Positions 26,391 through 39,945 of a DNA stretch of 64,000 nucleotides are shown here, one piece after another. Position 1 is the first letter of the stretch. The number at the start of each line of letters is the position of its first letter. The notes under the pieces were generated by a model. It was not told where the DNA came from. It saw nothing but the letters and a program-made list of their open reading frames with translations, and ran no database searches. Made by a program: the position numbers and the translations under genes. Source of the stretch: Idiomarina abyssalis (GTDB lineage Bacteria > Pseudomonadota > Gammaproteobacteria > Enterobacterales > Alteromonadaceae); contig NZ_FPBE01000005.1 in assembly GCF_900116625.1 (NCBI RefSeq), positions 62,001-126,000 of the forward strand, written 5' to 3'.

Positions 26391-28520
26391 TTAAAACGAC
26401 TTACTGACAGTAACCCCAAAGCGACGAGGTTCACCATACTGCACGTAAGTTTCGGGGATGTACTCTTTACGTGGGTCATTACCAAAATAGAAGCCACGAA
26501 TTTCATAGTCTTCATCTGTTAAATTACGACCCCAGAAACTGATACGCCAGTCTTGATAATGATAGTTCAACGCAAGGTGCAATACTGCCATGCTATCGGC
26601 TTTTTGGTTGTGCGAATCGGAGAAATAGAATTCATCTTTGCCGTCGGTCTGAATCACCCACTGGAAGTTCTCGCCGACCCAGCCCTCAAGGCCAATATTA
26701 AACTGGTAGTTAGGTGCTTGCGCCTGTTCACGGCCGGTCATGTCCGTACCGTCTTCCGTGACAAAACCGTCAATTTCGGTTTTTAACCAACTGGCGGAAG
26801 CAAAAACAGCCAACCAGTCAGTCAACTGATTTCGAATTTCTGCTTCCAGGCCATAACCCGTGCCTTCCGCTGCATTTTCGATATAACCGACAAAAGACTG
26901 ATCGCGATTCACCCAACCTTTTAGCTGAACATCGTCGCGCCAGTGGTAAAACGCGCTAACCCGCGACGTTAAACGGCCATCGGGGCTACTACCTTTAACA
27001 CCTAACTCAGTACTCCAGAGAATTTCGGGCGCGAAAGTTGCTCGCTCTAATAGATAGTTTTCTAATTCTTCCAGTCCCTGATCTTCAGCTTTACCGAGGG
27101 CTTCCCCGTTAACACCTCCGGCTTTATAACCGCGAGCTACTGTTGCGTACAGGTAACTCTCATCGGAAGCTTGGTAGCGCAGACTGAAATTCCCGCCAAC
27201 CATTGTGTCTTCAGGTTCTGCCGTGACGCCCCGACTGTCCAGGTAGTCATTGTCATAACGCTCAACCCGCAAACCGGTAATGGTACTAACACGGTCAGTC
27301 CAATGCTGGGTCAACTCGCCGTACAGAGCACCGTGCTTGCTGTCATAATCGCTTTCAAAAATGGCCGGCACGCCTAAGTCCCAATTAAAGTAATCGCGGG
27401 TTAACTGTACCGACTTATCGTAGTAATACAGGCCCAGGACCCATTCACTGTCAATGCCAAAAAGAGCTTCAGGATCATCTGAAAGCCAGCGAACTTCGGC
27501 TGTTTTGTCGTCACGTTCACGGAAGTACGCGTCAAAAGAAGAATACTCCCAGCCCGGAGCGATACCTTCGTAAGTCCAGTCTTCATCGTAGGCATAACCC
27601 GTGTCGGCATCTAGCTGGTTAACGGACATTTCCAGTCGGCTGTTATCAAAGCCCAGGTAACTCAACTGCAAACGCAGCGCCTGACTTTCTAAACGGTCAA
27701 AACCCGGCTCATCAGACAGAGTCTCGCGCGTGTTATCCAGACTGAAAGCGTCGTAACCATTATCAACATCGTTATAGTGCAGAACCGTCTGCAGCAACCA
27801 GTCTTTGCTAAGCTCAGTATCCAGCAGGAAGCGGGCACTTAACTCATCGCGCTGTTCAGTGTCTTCCTTATCCAGGTAAGTATTTTCCATATATCCGTCT
27901 TGCTGAAACTGGCTGACTGAGAAACGCGCGTTACCTAATGCCCCCAGGCTACCGCCCATGGCTAAACCACCCATGGCTTCAGAATAATTTCCCGCCGATA
28001 ACTGAAACTCACCGTTGAAATCGCTGCTCGGTGCCGTGCTATCAAGCAACAATAAGCCGGCCATCGCATTCACTCCAAAGCGACCACTTTGCGGACCACG
28101 GAAAACTTCGACCTGATTAATATCGAAAAGCGATGCGGCACTGCCTAGTCCGCTGTAATCAATGCCATCAATCAATAAGCCGACAGACGGTGTCACCGGA
28201 TCAACAAACTGAGAACGCTCGCCAATACCACGGATTTGAATGAAACGAGCCGTGGAGGTACCACCTGAGAAGTTTACGTTAGCGAAGCTATTCAGAGTGT
28301 CCTGTAAATGCTGAGAGTGACGCTGCTGCATGGCGTCTTTATCAATAATAGAAACACTGCTGGTGGTTTCATTTAAGGTACGGCGGTGAAAGTCACCACT
28401 CACTTCAATAATTTCTATGTCTTGCGTATCTTGAGTGTCTTCTGCAACATCAGCAAATACAGGTGACGTGAATAGCGCAGTAGTTATGCTGGCTGCCAGG
28501 TATGAATGGATTATTTTCAT
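26391..28520 (-). CDS. TonB-dependent receptor of the thiamine operon
   Basis: A 709-residue outer-membrane receptor. It has a signal peptide ending VFA, a TonB-box-like IEIIEVSG, a plug (SVSIIDKDAMQQRHSQ, IRGIGERSQF, VEVFRGPQSGRFGVNAMAG) and a beta-barrel ending in aromatic VSKSF. A TPP riboswitch in its leader and the downstream YkoF-like, PnuT and kinase genes indicate that it takes up thiamine or a thiamine derivative across the outer membrane. The start is at the ATG at 28520 behind GAGGAAA, which a leader hairpin can mask. Confidence 0.93.
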   Translation of the reverse strand: MKIIHSYLAASITTALFTSPVFADVAEDTQDTQDIEIIEVSGDFHRRTLNETTSSVSIIDKDAMQQRHSQHLQDTLNSFANVNFSGGTSTARFIQIRGIGERSQFVDPVTPSVGLLIDGIDYSGLGSAASLFDINQVEVFRGPQSGRFGVNAMAGLLLLDSTAPSSDFNGEFQLSAGNYSEAMGGLAMGGSLGALGNARFSVSQFQQDGYMENTYLDKEDTEQRDELSARFLLDTELSKDWLLQTVLHYNDVDNGYDAFSLDNTRETLSDEPGFDRLESQALRLQLSYLGFDNSRLEMSVNQLDADTGYAYDEDWTYEGIAPGWEYSSFDAYFRERDDKTAEVRWLSDDPEALFGIDSEWVLGLYYYDKSVQLTRDYFNWDLGVPAIFESDYDSKHGALYGELTQHWTDRVSTITGLRVERYDNDYLDSRGVTAEPEDTMVGGNFSLRYQASDESYLYATVARGYKAGGVNGEALGKAEDQGLEELENYLLERATFAPEILWSTELGVKGSSPDGRLTSRVSAFYHWRDDVQLKGWVNRDQSFVGYIENAAEGTGYGLEAEIRNQLTDWLAVFASASWLKTEIDGFVTEDGTDMTGREQAQAPNYQFNIGLEGWVGENFQWVIQTDGKDEFYFSDSHNQKADSMAVLHLALNYHYQDWRISFWGRNLTDEDYEIRGFYFGNDPRKEYIPETYVQYGEPRRFGVTVSKSF

Positions 28521-28558
28521 GGATCATTTCCTCAAAACAAAGTCAGAAACGATCCGGT
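28521..28558 (-). promoter_or_regulatory. Expression platform: ribosome-binding-site sequestor hairpin
   Basis: In the mRNA GGAUCGUUUC (28555-28546) can pair fully with GAAAUGAUCC (28530-28521), ten pairs including one G-U, directly before the AUG. This buries half of the GAGGAAA ribosome-binding site. The left arm lies in ACCGGAUC (28558-28551), which is also an exact 8-base complement of GAUCCGGU inside the TPP aptamer (28611-28604). The two pairings are mutually exclusive, giving a translational off-switch when TPP is bound. Confidence 0.75.
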
Positions 28559-28581
28559 AAGGCTGTATTAGACGGGTTTTC

Positions 28582-28663
28582 TACCATCCCTACGCCAGTA
28601 TTAACCGGATCAGGTTTTAAGGGTTCGCTAATGCATCTCAGCCGTTGCCGGCACCCCTTGGTA
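28582..28663 (-). promoter_or_regulatory. TPP riboswitch (THI element)
   Basis: On the minus strand the conserved THI core reads GGGGUGCC, then GGCUGAGAUG, ACCCUU, ACCUGAUCCGGUUAAUAC and GGCGUAGGGA, in canonical order. The closing stem P1 is UACCA with UGGUA. It precedes the thiamine TonB receptor gene by about 60 bases. TPP binding should shut down the five-gene operon. Confidence 0.97.
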
Positions 28664-28718
28664 AAGCGGCGTCAGTATAACGCAGCTTATTCGTTAAACA
28701 AATTTACTTTCAGTACAA

Positions 28719-29420
28719 TTAAATGAAGGACAGGGCATCGCCGTAAAGATTATCTAACGGCACGCCTTTAGCCACAAAGTCGTCGCGGATAACGCGCACC
28801 ATCTCAAAACGTCCAGCCATGTAAACTTCACAGTCCGACAAGTTTTTCTGTCTCGCCATAACCGCATGATGTACTAAGCCAATTGAATAAGGCCAGTCAC
28901 CCGAAGCGTCTTCAACCACCGGATGGTAATCGAAATTCTCGTACTGCTCTGCCAGGCTCTCCAGCTTGTCATGCAAATACAGGTCGCTTAGGCTTTTTGC
29001 CCCCCAATAAAGGCTTAGTGATCGCTCTGGTGACAAGCGTAAATGATGCTGCAAAATGGAGTAAGCATAAGAAAACCCTGTACCACCGGCAATTAAAACC
29101 GCAGGCTGGGTACTTTCCTGACGATAAAAGGCACTACCATCCGGCGCATCAATCTCTAGTTCCCCGGCGGCGCGCACTTTATCCAAAACTTCCATTGCGT
29201 AACTGTTGTCCGGCGTAGCGCCAACATGAAGTAACCACTCACTTTTATCTGAAGGGCATGAAGCAATGCTAAAAGGCCGTTTGTCTCTTTCACCCATGAC
29301 TACCATCAGATATTGGCCTGCTTTAAATTCAACCGGTTGCGGCAGTTGCAAACGCACTTCCCAAACAGCGTCTGCTAACTGGCGCGAAATATCGGCTTTA
29401 CAGGTCATTTGTTGACTCAT
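28719..29420 (-). CDS. fre: NAD(P)H-flavin reductase
   Basis: A 233-residue flavin reductase of the Fre/LuxG type. It has an FAD-binding barrel domain (FKAGQYLMVVMGERDKRPFSIAS) and an NAD(P)-binding domain (VLIAGGTGFSYAYSIL and EVYMAGRFEMVRVIRDDFV). It supplies reduced flavin for ferric reduction and other reactions in the cytoplasm. It starts one base after the ubiD stop, an arrangement also known in enterobacteria (ubiD-fre). Confidence 0.94.
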   Translation of the reverse strand: MSQQMTCKADISRQLADAVWEVRLQLPQPVEFKAGQYLMVVMGERDKRPFSIASCPSDKSEWLLHVGATPDNSYAMEVLDKVRAAGELEIDAPDGSAFYRQESTQPAVLIAGGTGFSYAYSILQHHLRLSPERSLSLYWGAKSLSDLYLHDKLESLAEQYENFDYHPVVEDASGDWPYSIGLVHHAVMARQKNLSDCEVYMAGRFEMVRVIRDDFVAKGVPLDNLYGDALSFI

Positions 29421-30893
29421 TCACGACTCCATAATGTTCAGTTCGTCCCAAAGCTGGTCGACACGTTGCTTAACATCGTCACTCATGACGATAGGCTCGC
29501 CCCATTCGCGGTCAGTTTCGCCTTGCCACTTATTGGTTGCATCCATACCCATTTTTGATCCAAGACCAGACACCGGTGACGCAAAGTCTAAGTAGTCAAT
29601 TGGCGTGTTCTCAACCAAGGTAGTGTCGCGTGCCGGATCCATTCGGGTCGTCATGGCCCAAATCACGTCTTTCCAGTCTCGCGCATTCACATCGTCGTCG
29701 CACACAATCACAAACTTGGTGTACATAAACTGACGAAGGAACGACCAGACTCCCATCATCACGCGCTTGGCGTGGCCCGGGTACTGCTTTTTCATAGTGA
29801 CTACGGCTAAACGGTACGAACAGCCTTCCGGTGGCAAATAAAAATCGACAATTTCAGGAAACTGTTTTTGCAGCAACGGAATAAAAACTTCATTTAAAGC
29901 AACGCCCAGCACGGCAGGTTCGTCCGGCGGACGTCCGGTATAAGTGCTGTGATAAATTGGGTCTTTACGATGAGTCACATGAGTCACGGTGAATACCGGG
30001 AACTCATCCACTTCGTTGTAATACCCGGTATGGTCGCCATAAGGCCCTTCCGGCGCCATTTCGCCCGGCTCGATGTAACCTTCAAGAATGATTTCTGCAT
30101 GCGCCGGTACTTGTAGTTCATTACTGATGCATTGCGTCACTTCGGTTTTGCTGTCGCGCAGCAGCCCGGCAAAAGCATATTCAGACAAGCTGTCCGGCAC
30201 CGGTGTTACTGCACCTAAAATGGTCGCAGGATCAGCACCTAAGGCTACCGACACAGGGAATTTTTCACCCGGATGCTGCTGACACCACTCCTGGAAATCC
30301 AACGCGCCGCCGCGATGCGACAACCAGCGCATAATAAGCTTATTCGGCCCCAAAAGTTGCTGGCGATAAATGCCTAAGTTCTGGCGCTCTTTATGTGGCC
30401 CTCGAGTTACCGTAAGACCCCAGGTCACTAACGGCGCTACATCACCCGGCCAACAATGCTGAATCGGCAACTTAGTTAAGTCAACGCCATCGCCACTCAT
30501 GACCACTTGCTGACACGGCGCCTTTTTAATGCTTTTCGGCGACATACTCAGCACTTTTTTGTACTTAGGCAGTAAATTCAGTGCGTCACGAAAGCCTTTA
30601 GGTGGCTCCGGCTCTTTTAAAAACGCCAGTAACTTACCGACATCCCGTAAAGCGGTCACCGACTCCTGCCCCATACCTAAAGCCACCCGCTCTGGCGTAC
30701 CAAACAGGTTAGCTAATACCGGCATATCGTGGCCTTTCACGTTTTCAAACAATAAGGCAGGGCCTTCGGCTTTTAAGGTGCGGTCTGATATTTCGGTAAT
30801 TTCGAGGTAGGGGTCGATTTCTTGTTGGATGCGTTTAAGTTCACCGCGCTCCTCCAGGAGCGCGATGAAATCACGCAAATCTTGATATTTCAT
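29421..30893 (-). CDS. ubiD: 3-octaprenyl-4-hydroxybenzoate decarboxylase
   Basis: A 490-residue prenylated-FMN-dependent decarboxylase of ubiquinone synthesis. Recognisable blocks are [17 protein letters not shown] at the start, [19 protein letters not shown], the [20 protein letters not shown] active-site region with catalytic Glu and Asp, and [16 protein letters not shown] at the C-terminus. Length matches E. coli UbiD (about 497). The prenyl-FMN synthase UbiX is not in the window. It lies 7 bases after rho. Confidence 0.96.
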   Translation of the reverse strand: MKYQDLRDFIALLEERGELKRIQQEIDPYLEITEISDRTLKAEGPALLFENVKGHDMPVLANLFGTPERVALGMGQESVTALRDVGKLLAFLKEPEPPKGFRDALNLLPKYKKVLSMSPKSIKKAPCQQVVMSGDGVDLTKLPIQHCWPGDVAPLVTWGLTVTRGPHKERQNLGIYRQQLLGPNKLIMRWLSHRGGALDFQEWCQQHPGEKFPVSVALGADPATILGAVTPVPDSLSEYAFAGLLRDSKTEVTQCISNELQVPAHAEIILEGYIEPGEMAPEGPYGDHTGYYNEVDEFPVFTVTHVTHRKDPIYHSTYTGRPPDEPAVLGVALNEVFIPLLQKQFPEIVDFYLPPEGCSYRLAVVTMKKQYPGHAKRVMMGVWSFLRQFMYTKFVIVCDDDVNARDWKDVIWAMTTRMDPARDTTLVENTPIDYLDFASPVSGLGSKMGMDATNKWQGETDREWGEPIVMSDDVKQRVDQLWDELNIMES

Positions 30894-30900
30894 ACGCCGC

Positions 30901-32169
30901 TTAGCTGTTGCGTTGACGTTTCATCGATTCGAAGAATTCGTCATTGGTTTTGGTCATCTGCAGACGGTCAATCAAGAACTCCATGGCTTCAACTTCGCCC
31001 ATTGGATGCATGATTTTGCGCAGGATCCACATTTTCTGCAGCTCGTCCGGAGTCGTTAACAACTCTTCACGACGCGTACCTGAACGGTTGAAATCAATTG
31101 CCGGGAACACACGACGTTCAGCCAGCTTACGATTCAGGTGCAGCTCCATGTTACCGGTACCTTTAAACTCTTCGTAGATGACTTCGTCCATCTTCGAACC
31201 GGTATCAATTAGAGCCGTTGCGATAATGGTTAAACTACCACCTTCTTCCACGTTACGAGCCGCACCAAAGAAACGCTTCGGCTTATGCAATGCGTTAGCG
31301 TCCACACCACCGGTTAACACTTTACCGGAACTTGGAATAACGGTGTTATAAGCACGGGCTAAACGAGTAATTGAATCCAGCAGAATCACCACGTCTTTTT
31401 TGTGCTCAACCAGGCGTTTCGCTTTTTCGATAACCATTTCCGCTACCTGAACGTGACGGCTGGCAGGTTCATCAAAGGTTGAGGCAACCACCTCACCATG
31501 CACCAGGCGATGCATTTCGGTAACTTCTTCCGGACGCTCATCAATCAATAGAACGATCAGTTCAGCATCCGGGTGGTTCGCCGCAATTGAGGTCGCAATA
31601 TTCTGCAATAGTAAGGTTTTACCCGCTTTTGGTGGCGCAACAATAAGACCGCGCTGGCCTTTACCGATAGGGGCAGATAAGTCCAGTACCCGTGCAGTGA
31701 TATCTTCTTTACTGCCGTTACCACGCTCTAGATGAAAACGCTCTTCCGCGTGCAGCGGTGTTAAGTTTTCAAATAAGATTTTATTGCGGGAGTTTTCAGG
31801 CTTGTCGAAGTTAACTTCGCGAATTTTCAGCAGGGCAAAATAACGTTCACTGTCTTTCGGTGGGCGAATTTTCCCGCCGATAGTGTCACCCGTGCGCAGG
31901 TTAAAGCGACGAATCTGGCTTGGGGAGACGTAAATATCGTCCGGACCAGCCAGGTAAGACGAGTCGGCTGAACGCAAGAAGCCGAAGCCATCCTGCAGAA
32001 TTTCCAGCACACCGCCACCGTGAATGTCTTCACCACTTTTAGCATGCGCTTTTAAAATAGCGAAAATGATGTCTTGCTTGCGCAAGCGGGCCATATTCTC
32101 AAGGCCCATTGAGTCCGCGAGCTGAACTAGCTCGTTTACGGGTTTGTCTTTAAGTTCTGTTAGATTCAT
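30901..32169 (-). CDS. rho: Transcription termination factor Rho
   Basis: A 422-residue hexameric RNA helicase. It shows the N-terminal [18 protein letters not shown], the RNA-binding GFGFLRS region, the Walker [13 protein letters not shown], the Walker [17 protein letters not shown] and the R-loop GTGNMEL. It is nearly colinear with E. coli Rho (419). The ATG is certain by family alignment although CCCTCCT, not a ribosome-binding site, precedes it. A 249-base leader separates it from trxA. Confidence 0.97.
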   Translation of the reverse strand: MNLTELKDKPVNELVQLADSMGLENMARLRKQDIIFAILKAHAKSGEDIHGGGVLEILQDGFGFLRSADSSYLAGPDDIYVSPSQIRRFNLRTGDTIGGKIRPPKDSERYFALLKIREVNFDKPENSRNKILFENLTPLHAEERFHLERGNGSKEDITARVLDLSAPIGKGQRGLIVAPPKAGKTLLLQNIATSIAANHPDAELIVLLIDERPEEVTEMHRLVHGEVVASTFDEPASRHVQVAEMVIEKAKRLVEHKKDVVILLDSITRLARAYNTVIPSSGKVLTGGVDANALHKPKRFFGAARNVEEGGSLTIIATALIDTGSKMDEVIYEEFKGTGNMELHLNRKLAERRVFPAIDFNRSGTRREELLTTPDELQKMWILRKIMHPMGEVEAMEFLIDRLQMTKTNDEFFESMKRQRNS

Positions 32170-32418
32170 AGGAGGGTTTTCGAGTTATCGATTGAACACA
32201 AAGCCTTTTTTAATTTGACTCTAGAAAGTAAAACAATTGGAACTTTCGGAATTCGCGAAGTGCGAAACCAGAAACAGAAGTTTCATTTTAAAACAGGCTA
32301 ACCGGTGGAGTTGGTGAACCCGTATGAACAGTTAATGAGCAGAAGTTATCACCAAAAAAGCAATCCGTCCAGTTTTCTCAACAAAAACGGCGCATAACGC
32401 GCCGCTTTTTGACAATCA
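32170..32418 (-). other. rho leader / trxA-rho intergenic region
   Basis: This is one of the longest non-coding stretches in the window, 249 bases between trxA and rho on the minus strand. It holds the trxA terminator at its upstream end and A/T-rich DNA otherwise. In E. coli the equivalent leader mediates autoregulation of rho. I see no open reading frame or further strong hairpin here. Confidence 0.5.
32383..32410 (-). terminator. trxA terminator
   Basis: GC-rich 6-bp core stem GGCGCG-type (CGGCGC/GCGCCG) with loop ATAAC, flanked by A5 and T5 runs, 9 bases past the trxA stop. The T-run (TTTTTG) follows on the minus strand, as needed for trxA. It lies ahead of the rho leader. Confidence 0.85.
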
Positions 32419-32745
32419 TTAAATATGCTGCTCAAGGAACTCGGTTAACTGAGCACGTGATAATGCGCCCACTTTGGTTCCAACAACTTCACCGCCTTTA
32501 AACAACAATAACGTTGGAATGCCACGAATGTTGTACTTAGGTGGTGTTTGTTCATTATGGTCGACATTCAGCTTGCCGATAACCAATTTGTCAGCGTATT
32601 CGCTGGCAATGTCATCAAGAATAGGCGCTACCATTTTACATGGTCCACACCACTCAGCCCAAAAGTCGACTAATACGGGTTTATCGGAATTAATGACATC
32701 AGCATCAAAACTGTCATCACTTAGCTGAACTATTGCGTCACTCAT
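32419..32745 (-). CDS. trxA: Thioredoxin 1
   Basis: A 108-residue thioredoxin with the active site WCGPCK (Cys33 and Cys36) and the cis-proline loop GIPTLLLF. It reduces disulfides in the cytoplasm. The start is backed by GGAGAG just upstream. It diverges from rhlB and is followed by rho, the gene order known from E. coli. Confidence 0.97.
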   Translation of the reverse strand: MSDAIVQLSDDSFDADVINSDKPVLVDFWAEWCGPCKMVAPILDDIASEYADKLVIGKLNVDHNEQTPPKYNIRGIPTLLLFKGGEVVGTKVGALSRAQLTEFLEQHI

Positions 32746-32801
32746 GGTACTCTCCGCTACTTTCTTCGCGTGGAAATATTAGAATAGTATTATTTCTGTT
32801 T

Positions 32802-32828
32802 TTGAATACAAGCGCAAACTGATATGCT
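32802..32828 (+). promoter_or_regulatory. Candidate extended -10 promoter of rhlB
   Basis: TGATATGCT at 32820-32828 combines an extended TGn with the -10 TATGCT; a partial -35 TTGAAT lies 15 bases upstream at 32802-32807. The -10 ends only 8 bases before the rhlB ATG, so transcription would start at or next to the start codon. No ribosome-binding site is visible. Confidence 0.5.
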
Positions 32829-32836
32829 TATAACTT

Positions 32837-34117
32837 ATGACTAAAACACATCTTACAGAAACTCGCTTTGCTGATTTGGCGCTTCACCCCAAAATCCAGC
32901 AAGCAATATCCAGTGCCGGATTCGAGTATTGTACTCCAATTCAGGCGTTAAGTCTGCCTGTTGCTCTCTCTGAGCGTGATGTTGCCGGCCAAGCCCAGAC
33001 AGGTACAGGAAAGACCTTGGCATTTCTGCTGGCTACTTTCAACCGCTTAATGCAGAACGAATCGTCCGAAAAAACAGAATCGGGGCCGCGCGCACTCATT
33101 ATGGCTCCTACTCGCGAACTGGCTATTCAGATAGCGCACGACGCCGATGCTCTTATTGAGCACTGTGGTTTGAAAATGGGCGTTATCTATGGCGGCGAAG
33201 GTTACGAAGGCCAAAAAGAGCAGCTAGCTTCACAACCCGACATACTGGTTGGTACCACAGGGCGACTTATCGATTTTTATAAGCAAGGTCTGTTCAGTCT
33301 CAACGACATTGAGGTTGTGGTTCTGGATGAAGCCGATCGCATGTTTGACCTTGGCTTTATCGATGACATTCGTTATTTGTTGCAGAAAATGCCGGAACCG
33401 GCCAAGCGCTTGAACCTGCTGTTTTCAGCCACGTTGTCTTATCGTGTTCAGGAACTGGCTTACGAGCACATGAATGCCCCAACAAAGCTCGAAGTTGAGC
33501 CGTCGCAAAAAACGGCAACGCGAGTAACGGAGGAGCTGTTCTATCCTTCTAAGCCAGAGAAATTTCCGCTATTGCTTACGCTTATTGAGGAAGACTGGCC
33601 GGATAAAGCTATTGTTTTCGCAAATACCAAACATGGTTGTGAGAAAGTACACGGTTGGCTGGTTGCGAATGAACACCGCGCAGGTCTGCTCACCGGCGAT
33701 GTCCCGCAGAAAAAGCGCTTACGCATTCTGGAAGACTTTGCCGAAGGTAAACTCGACTTTTTAGTCGCAACCGATGTTGCGGCCCGCGGTCTGCATATTC
33801 CCGAAGTGACGCATGTGTATAACTTCGATCTGCCTGACGACTGCGAAGACTATGTGCACCGTATAGGCCGTACCGGACGTGCCGGCGCCAGTGGTGCAGC
33901 TATCAGCCTGGCGTGCGAAGAGTACGTCTACAACTTACCGGCTATTGAAGACTATATTGGTCATACAATTGCGGTAACCAAATACGACCCTGATGCTTTA
34001 TTGTCAGACTTAAGACGCCCTCGTCCTGTACAGCGTCGCCGTCGCCACAACTCCGGCGGCGGAGGCAAGGGTAAGCCTCGTGGTCGTCGCTCAGGACCAC
34101 CGCGCAACGCGTCGTAA
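32837..34117 (+). CDS. rhlB: DEAD-box RNA helicase RhlB
   Basis: A 426-residue ATP-dependent RNA helicase, a degradosome component in E. coli. The Q motif [10 protein letters not shown], Walker [13 protein letters not shown] box in [13 protein letters not shown] motif, and [10 protein letters not shown] are intact. The basic Arg- and Gly-rich tail ([12 protein letters not shown]) is typical of RhlB. The start MTKTHLTE aligns with the E. coli start. The stop codon is followed one base later by the gppA ATG. Confidence 0.95.
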   Translation: MTKTHLTETRFADLALHPKIQQAISSAGFEYCTPIQALSLPVALSERDVAGQAQTGTGKTLAFLLATFNRLMQNESSEKTESGPRALIMAPTRELAIQIAHDADALIEHCGLKMGVIYGGEGYEGQKEQLASQPDILVGTTGRLIDFYKQGLFSLNDIEVVVLDEADRMFDLGFIDDIRYLLQKMPEPAKRLNLLFSATLSYRVQELAYEHMNAPTKLEVEPSQKTATRVTEELFYPSKPEKFPLLLTLIEEDWPDKAIVFANTKHGCEKVHGWLVANEHRAGLLTGDVPQKKRLRILEDFAEGKLDFLVATDVAARGLHIPEVTHVYNFDLPDDCEDYVHRIGRTGRAGASGAAISLACEEYVYNLPAIEDYIGHTIAVTKYDPDALLSDLRRPRPVQRRRRHNSGGGGKGKPRGRRSGPPRNAS

Positions 34118-34118
34118 T

Positions 34119-37837
<3,719 letters not shown>

Positions 37838-37845
<8 letters not shown>

Positions 37846-38629
37846 GTTGTTCTCCCGGCCCGAAAAAGCGCTCAGTGTTTGCGTAGGTTAACTCTGCTAA
37901 CTTTTGCGTTGATATCTGCAGATGCTTTGCCAGCGTTTCACCGATAACAGGTAACAATGCGGGCTCGTTCATTTTAGGACGCGGTTTAATGCCTCTGGGC
38001 AATAAAAACGGCGCATCCGTTTCCAAAACTAGTCTGTCGAGTGGCAAATTAGGCACCGCCGCTAGTAACTCCTGATTACGCCGCTCATCACACAGCCAAC
38101 CGGTAATACCAAACCAGTGACCGCGCTCGGCATAGCGTTTCAGTTCATCGGCACCGCCTGTAAAGCAATGCGTTAAACATAAGGTGTTATCAGCACAGTA
38201 TTGGTTAAGTAGCTCAATTTGTCGGTCAATGGCGTCACGTTCATGCAAATAAAGCGGCAGGTTGAGCTCATTAGCCAGTTCAATTTGCGCAACAAATACA
38301 GCTTCCTGCTCGGGCCTGGGAGAATAGTTGCGATTAAAATCGAGTCCGCACTCTCCTATAGCAACGACGCCAGGGTGCTGGGCTAACTCTTTTAACTTTT
38401 GTTTGTAGTCCGCAGGCGCTTCACCGGCATCATGAGGGTGAATACCTACAGTCATCACCAATTGCTCAGGAAACTGCTGACACAATTTAATGGCCTGTTC
38501 AGCCTCATCAATAGAGGTTGATATGATCAGTTGTTTCCGCACCTCTGCTTGCTGAGCCCTCAGCATGACGCCATCCAGGTCCTTCAGCAGTCGTTTATTG
38601 GTTAGGTTTACGCCCGCATCAAACCACAT
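37838..38629 (-). CDS. tatD: TatD family metal-dependent deoxyribonuclease
   Basis: A 263-residue TIM-barrel hydrolase. Metal ligands are recognisable in the opening [30 protein letters not shown] and [13 protein letters not shown]. coli TatD has DNase activity and lies in the tat operon, but is not required for export. The first residues ([19 protein letters not shown]) match the E. coli start. The start overlaps tatC by 11 bases. Confidence 0.93.
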
Positions 38630-39353
38630 CGTCCTCTTCCTTTTTACCCGGCGTATACCAACGGCTGACTTGCAAGCCTAACTCGAACAACATCCACATA
38701 GGTATTGCCAGCAAAGTTTGAGAAATAACATCCGGAGGTGTTAACAACATTCCGATAGCAAAGGCCCCGACAATAATATAAGGCCGTTTTTTCGCCAGCG
38801 ACTCCCGACTGCAGGTTCCCGTCCAAATAAGCAGCATAATGGCAACTGGTGTTTCAAACGCAATACCAAACGCGACGAAGATAGCTAAAACAAAGTCGAG
38901 GTAACGGGATATGTCTGTAGCTACTGTGACACCCTCCGGTGCTGCGCCGGTAAAAAACGCCATAGCAACAGGTAAAACCACAAAGTAAGCAAAAGCAATG
39001 CCGGCATAGAAAAGTAACGTGCTGGTGGCCAAAAGCGGAATCACTAAGCGCTTCTCGCGTCCATACAAGCCCGGCGCAATAAACCCCCACACTTGCCATA
39101 ATAAATAAGGAACCGCCAGCGCCAGGGCTACCACCAGAGTTAATTTAAAGGGCGTGAAAAAAGGGGCGGCGACGTCTGTCGCTATCATTTGCGTGCCGAG
39201 CGGCATATTACTGAGCAAAGGTTGTGCAACAAAGTGGTAAATGTCATTGGCAAAGTAAGCCAGTGAAGCAAACACCAACAAAATTACCAGTATAGAGCGC
39301 AGTAACCGGTTTCTCAGTTCAAGTAAGTGGTCTAATAAAGGCGAGTCACTCAT
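38619..39353 (-). CDS. tatC: Sec-independent protein translocase TatC
   Basis: A 244-residue inner-membrane protein with six helices and the conserved N-terminal [16 protein letters not shown] and [20 protein letters not shown] signatures. TatC binds twin-arginine signal peptides and, with TatB and TatA, exports folded proteins. The start overlaps the tatB stop by 4 bases. Confidence 0.97.
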   Translation of the reverse strand: MSDSPLLDHLLELRNRLLRSILVILLVFASLAYFANDIYHFVAQPLLSNMPLGTQMIATDVAAPFFTPFKLTLVVALALAVPYLLWQVWGFIAPGLYGREKRLVIPLLATSTLLFYAGIAFAYFVVLPVAMAFFTGAAPEGVTVATDISRYLDFVLAIFVAFGIAFETPVAIMLLIWTGTCSRESLAKKRPYIIVGAFAIGMLLTPPDVISQTLLAIPMWMLFELGLQVSRWYTPGKKEEDDVV

Positions 39354-39700
39354 TCCGCACCTTTATCCGTGTCCGTTTTTGGCTTGTTGTCAGTTTCCGG
39401 CTTGTCTTTTGAATAAGGTCGCTGAACATCGGCTGCCGCGTTCCTTAGCTCAACCAGCGAGCGCTGCAGCTCCGGGCTTAAATTTTCCAAATCCTGACTT
39501 TCAGCTTGTTTCAAATGCTCGTGCAATTCTTTTATGCGCAGCTCATTATCGAGCTCACTTTGCACTTTTTGGGAGTATTGCCTGATACCAGATAAGGTTC
39601 TCTGAAAGCCGCGAATAGCTGACGGCAGGCGCTCGGGACCGAGCACCAGCAAGCCGACTATCGCTATAAGCAATAACTCCCAAAAACCAATATCGAACAT
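39350..39700 (-). CDS. tatB: Sec-independent protein translocase TatB
   Basis: A 116-residue protein with one N-terminal helix ([20 protein letters not shown]), a hinge, an amphipathic helix and an acidic, Lys- and Asp-rich tail. The glutamate at position 8 is typical of TatB and separates it from TatA. It begins exactly where tatA ends. Confidence 0.95.
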   Translation of the reverse strand: MFDIGFWELLLIAIVGLLVLGPERLPSAIRGFQRTLSGIRQYSQKVQSELDNELRIKELHEHLKQAESQDLENLSPELQRSLVELRNAAADVQRPYSKDKPETDNKPKTDTDKGAE

Positions 39701-39925
39701 CTACGACTTCCCGGTTTTATCCGAATCTGACTTGTCGTCATGCTCTTCTTTGTGTTGCAGAGAGTCGTCGTCTTTATCTTTGCCATCCGCTTCATCGCCC
39801 ATGGACTTTTTAAAGCCCTTTACCGCATTTCCCAGGTCGGAACCCAGATTGCGAAGACGCTTGGTGCCGAACAGCAAGACAACAATGACTAACAGTATGA
39901 GGAGCTGCCAAGGTGATATACCCAT
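39701..39925 (-). CDS. tatA: Sec-independent protein translocase TatA
   Basis: A 74-residue TatA: short N-terminal segment [32 protein letters not shown] hinge and amphipathic helix, then a charged Asp/Lys/His-rich tail. It forms the pore of the Tat translocon. It lies 20 bases after ubiB in the same direction. Confidence 0.95.
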   Translation of the reverse strand: MGISPWQLLILLVIVVLLFGTKRLRNLGSDLGNAVKGFKKSMGDEADGKDKDDDSLQHKEEHDDKSDSDKTGKS

Positions 39926-39945
39926 TTTATTTCCTATCGTTTACG

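Noticed and set aside
32170-32180. AGGAGGG beside the rho start as its ribosome-binding site
   Set aside because: It is on the plus strand; in the rho message the segment reads CCCTCCT, which cannot pair with 16S rRNA.
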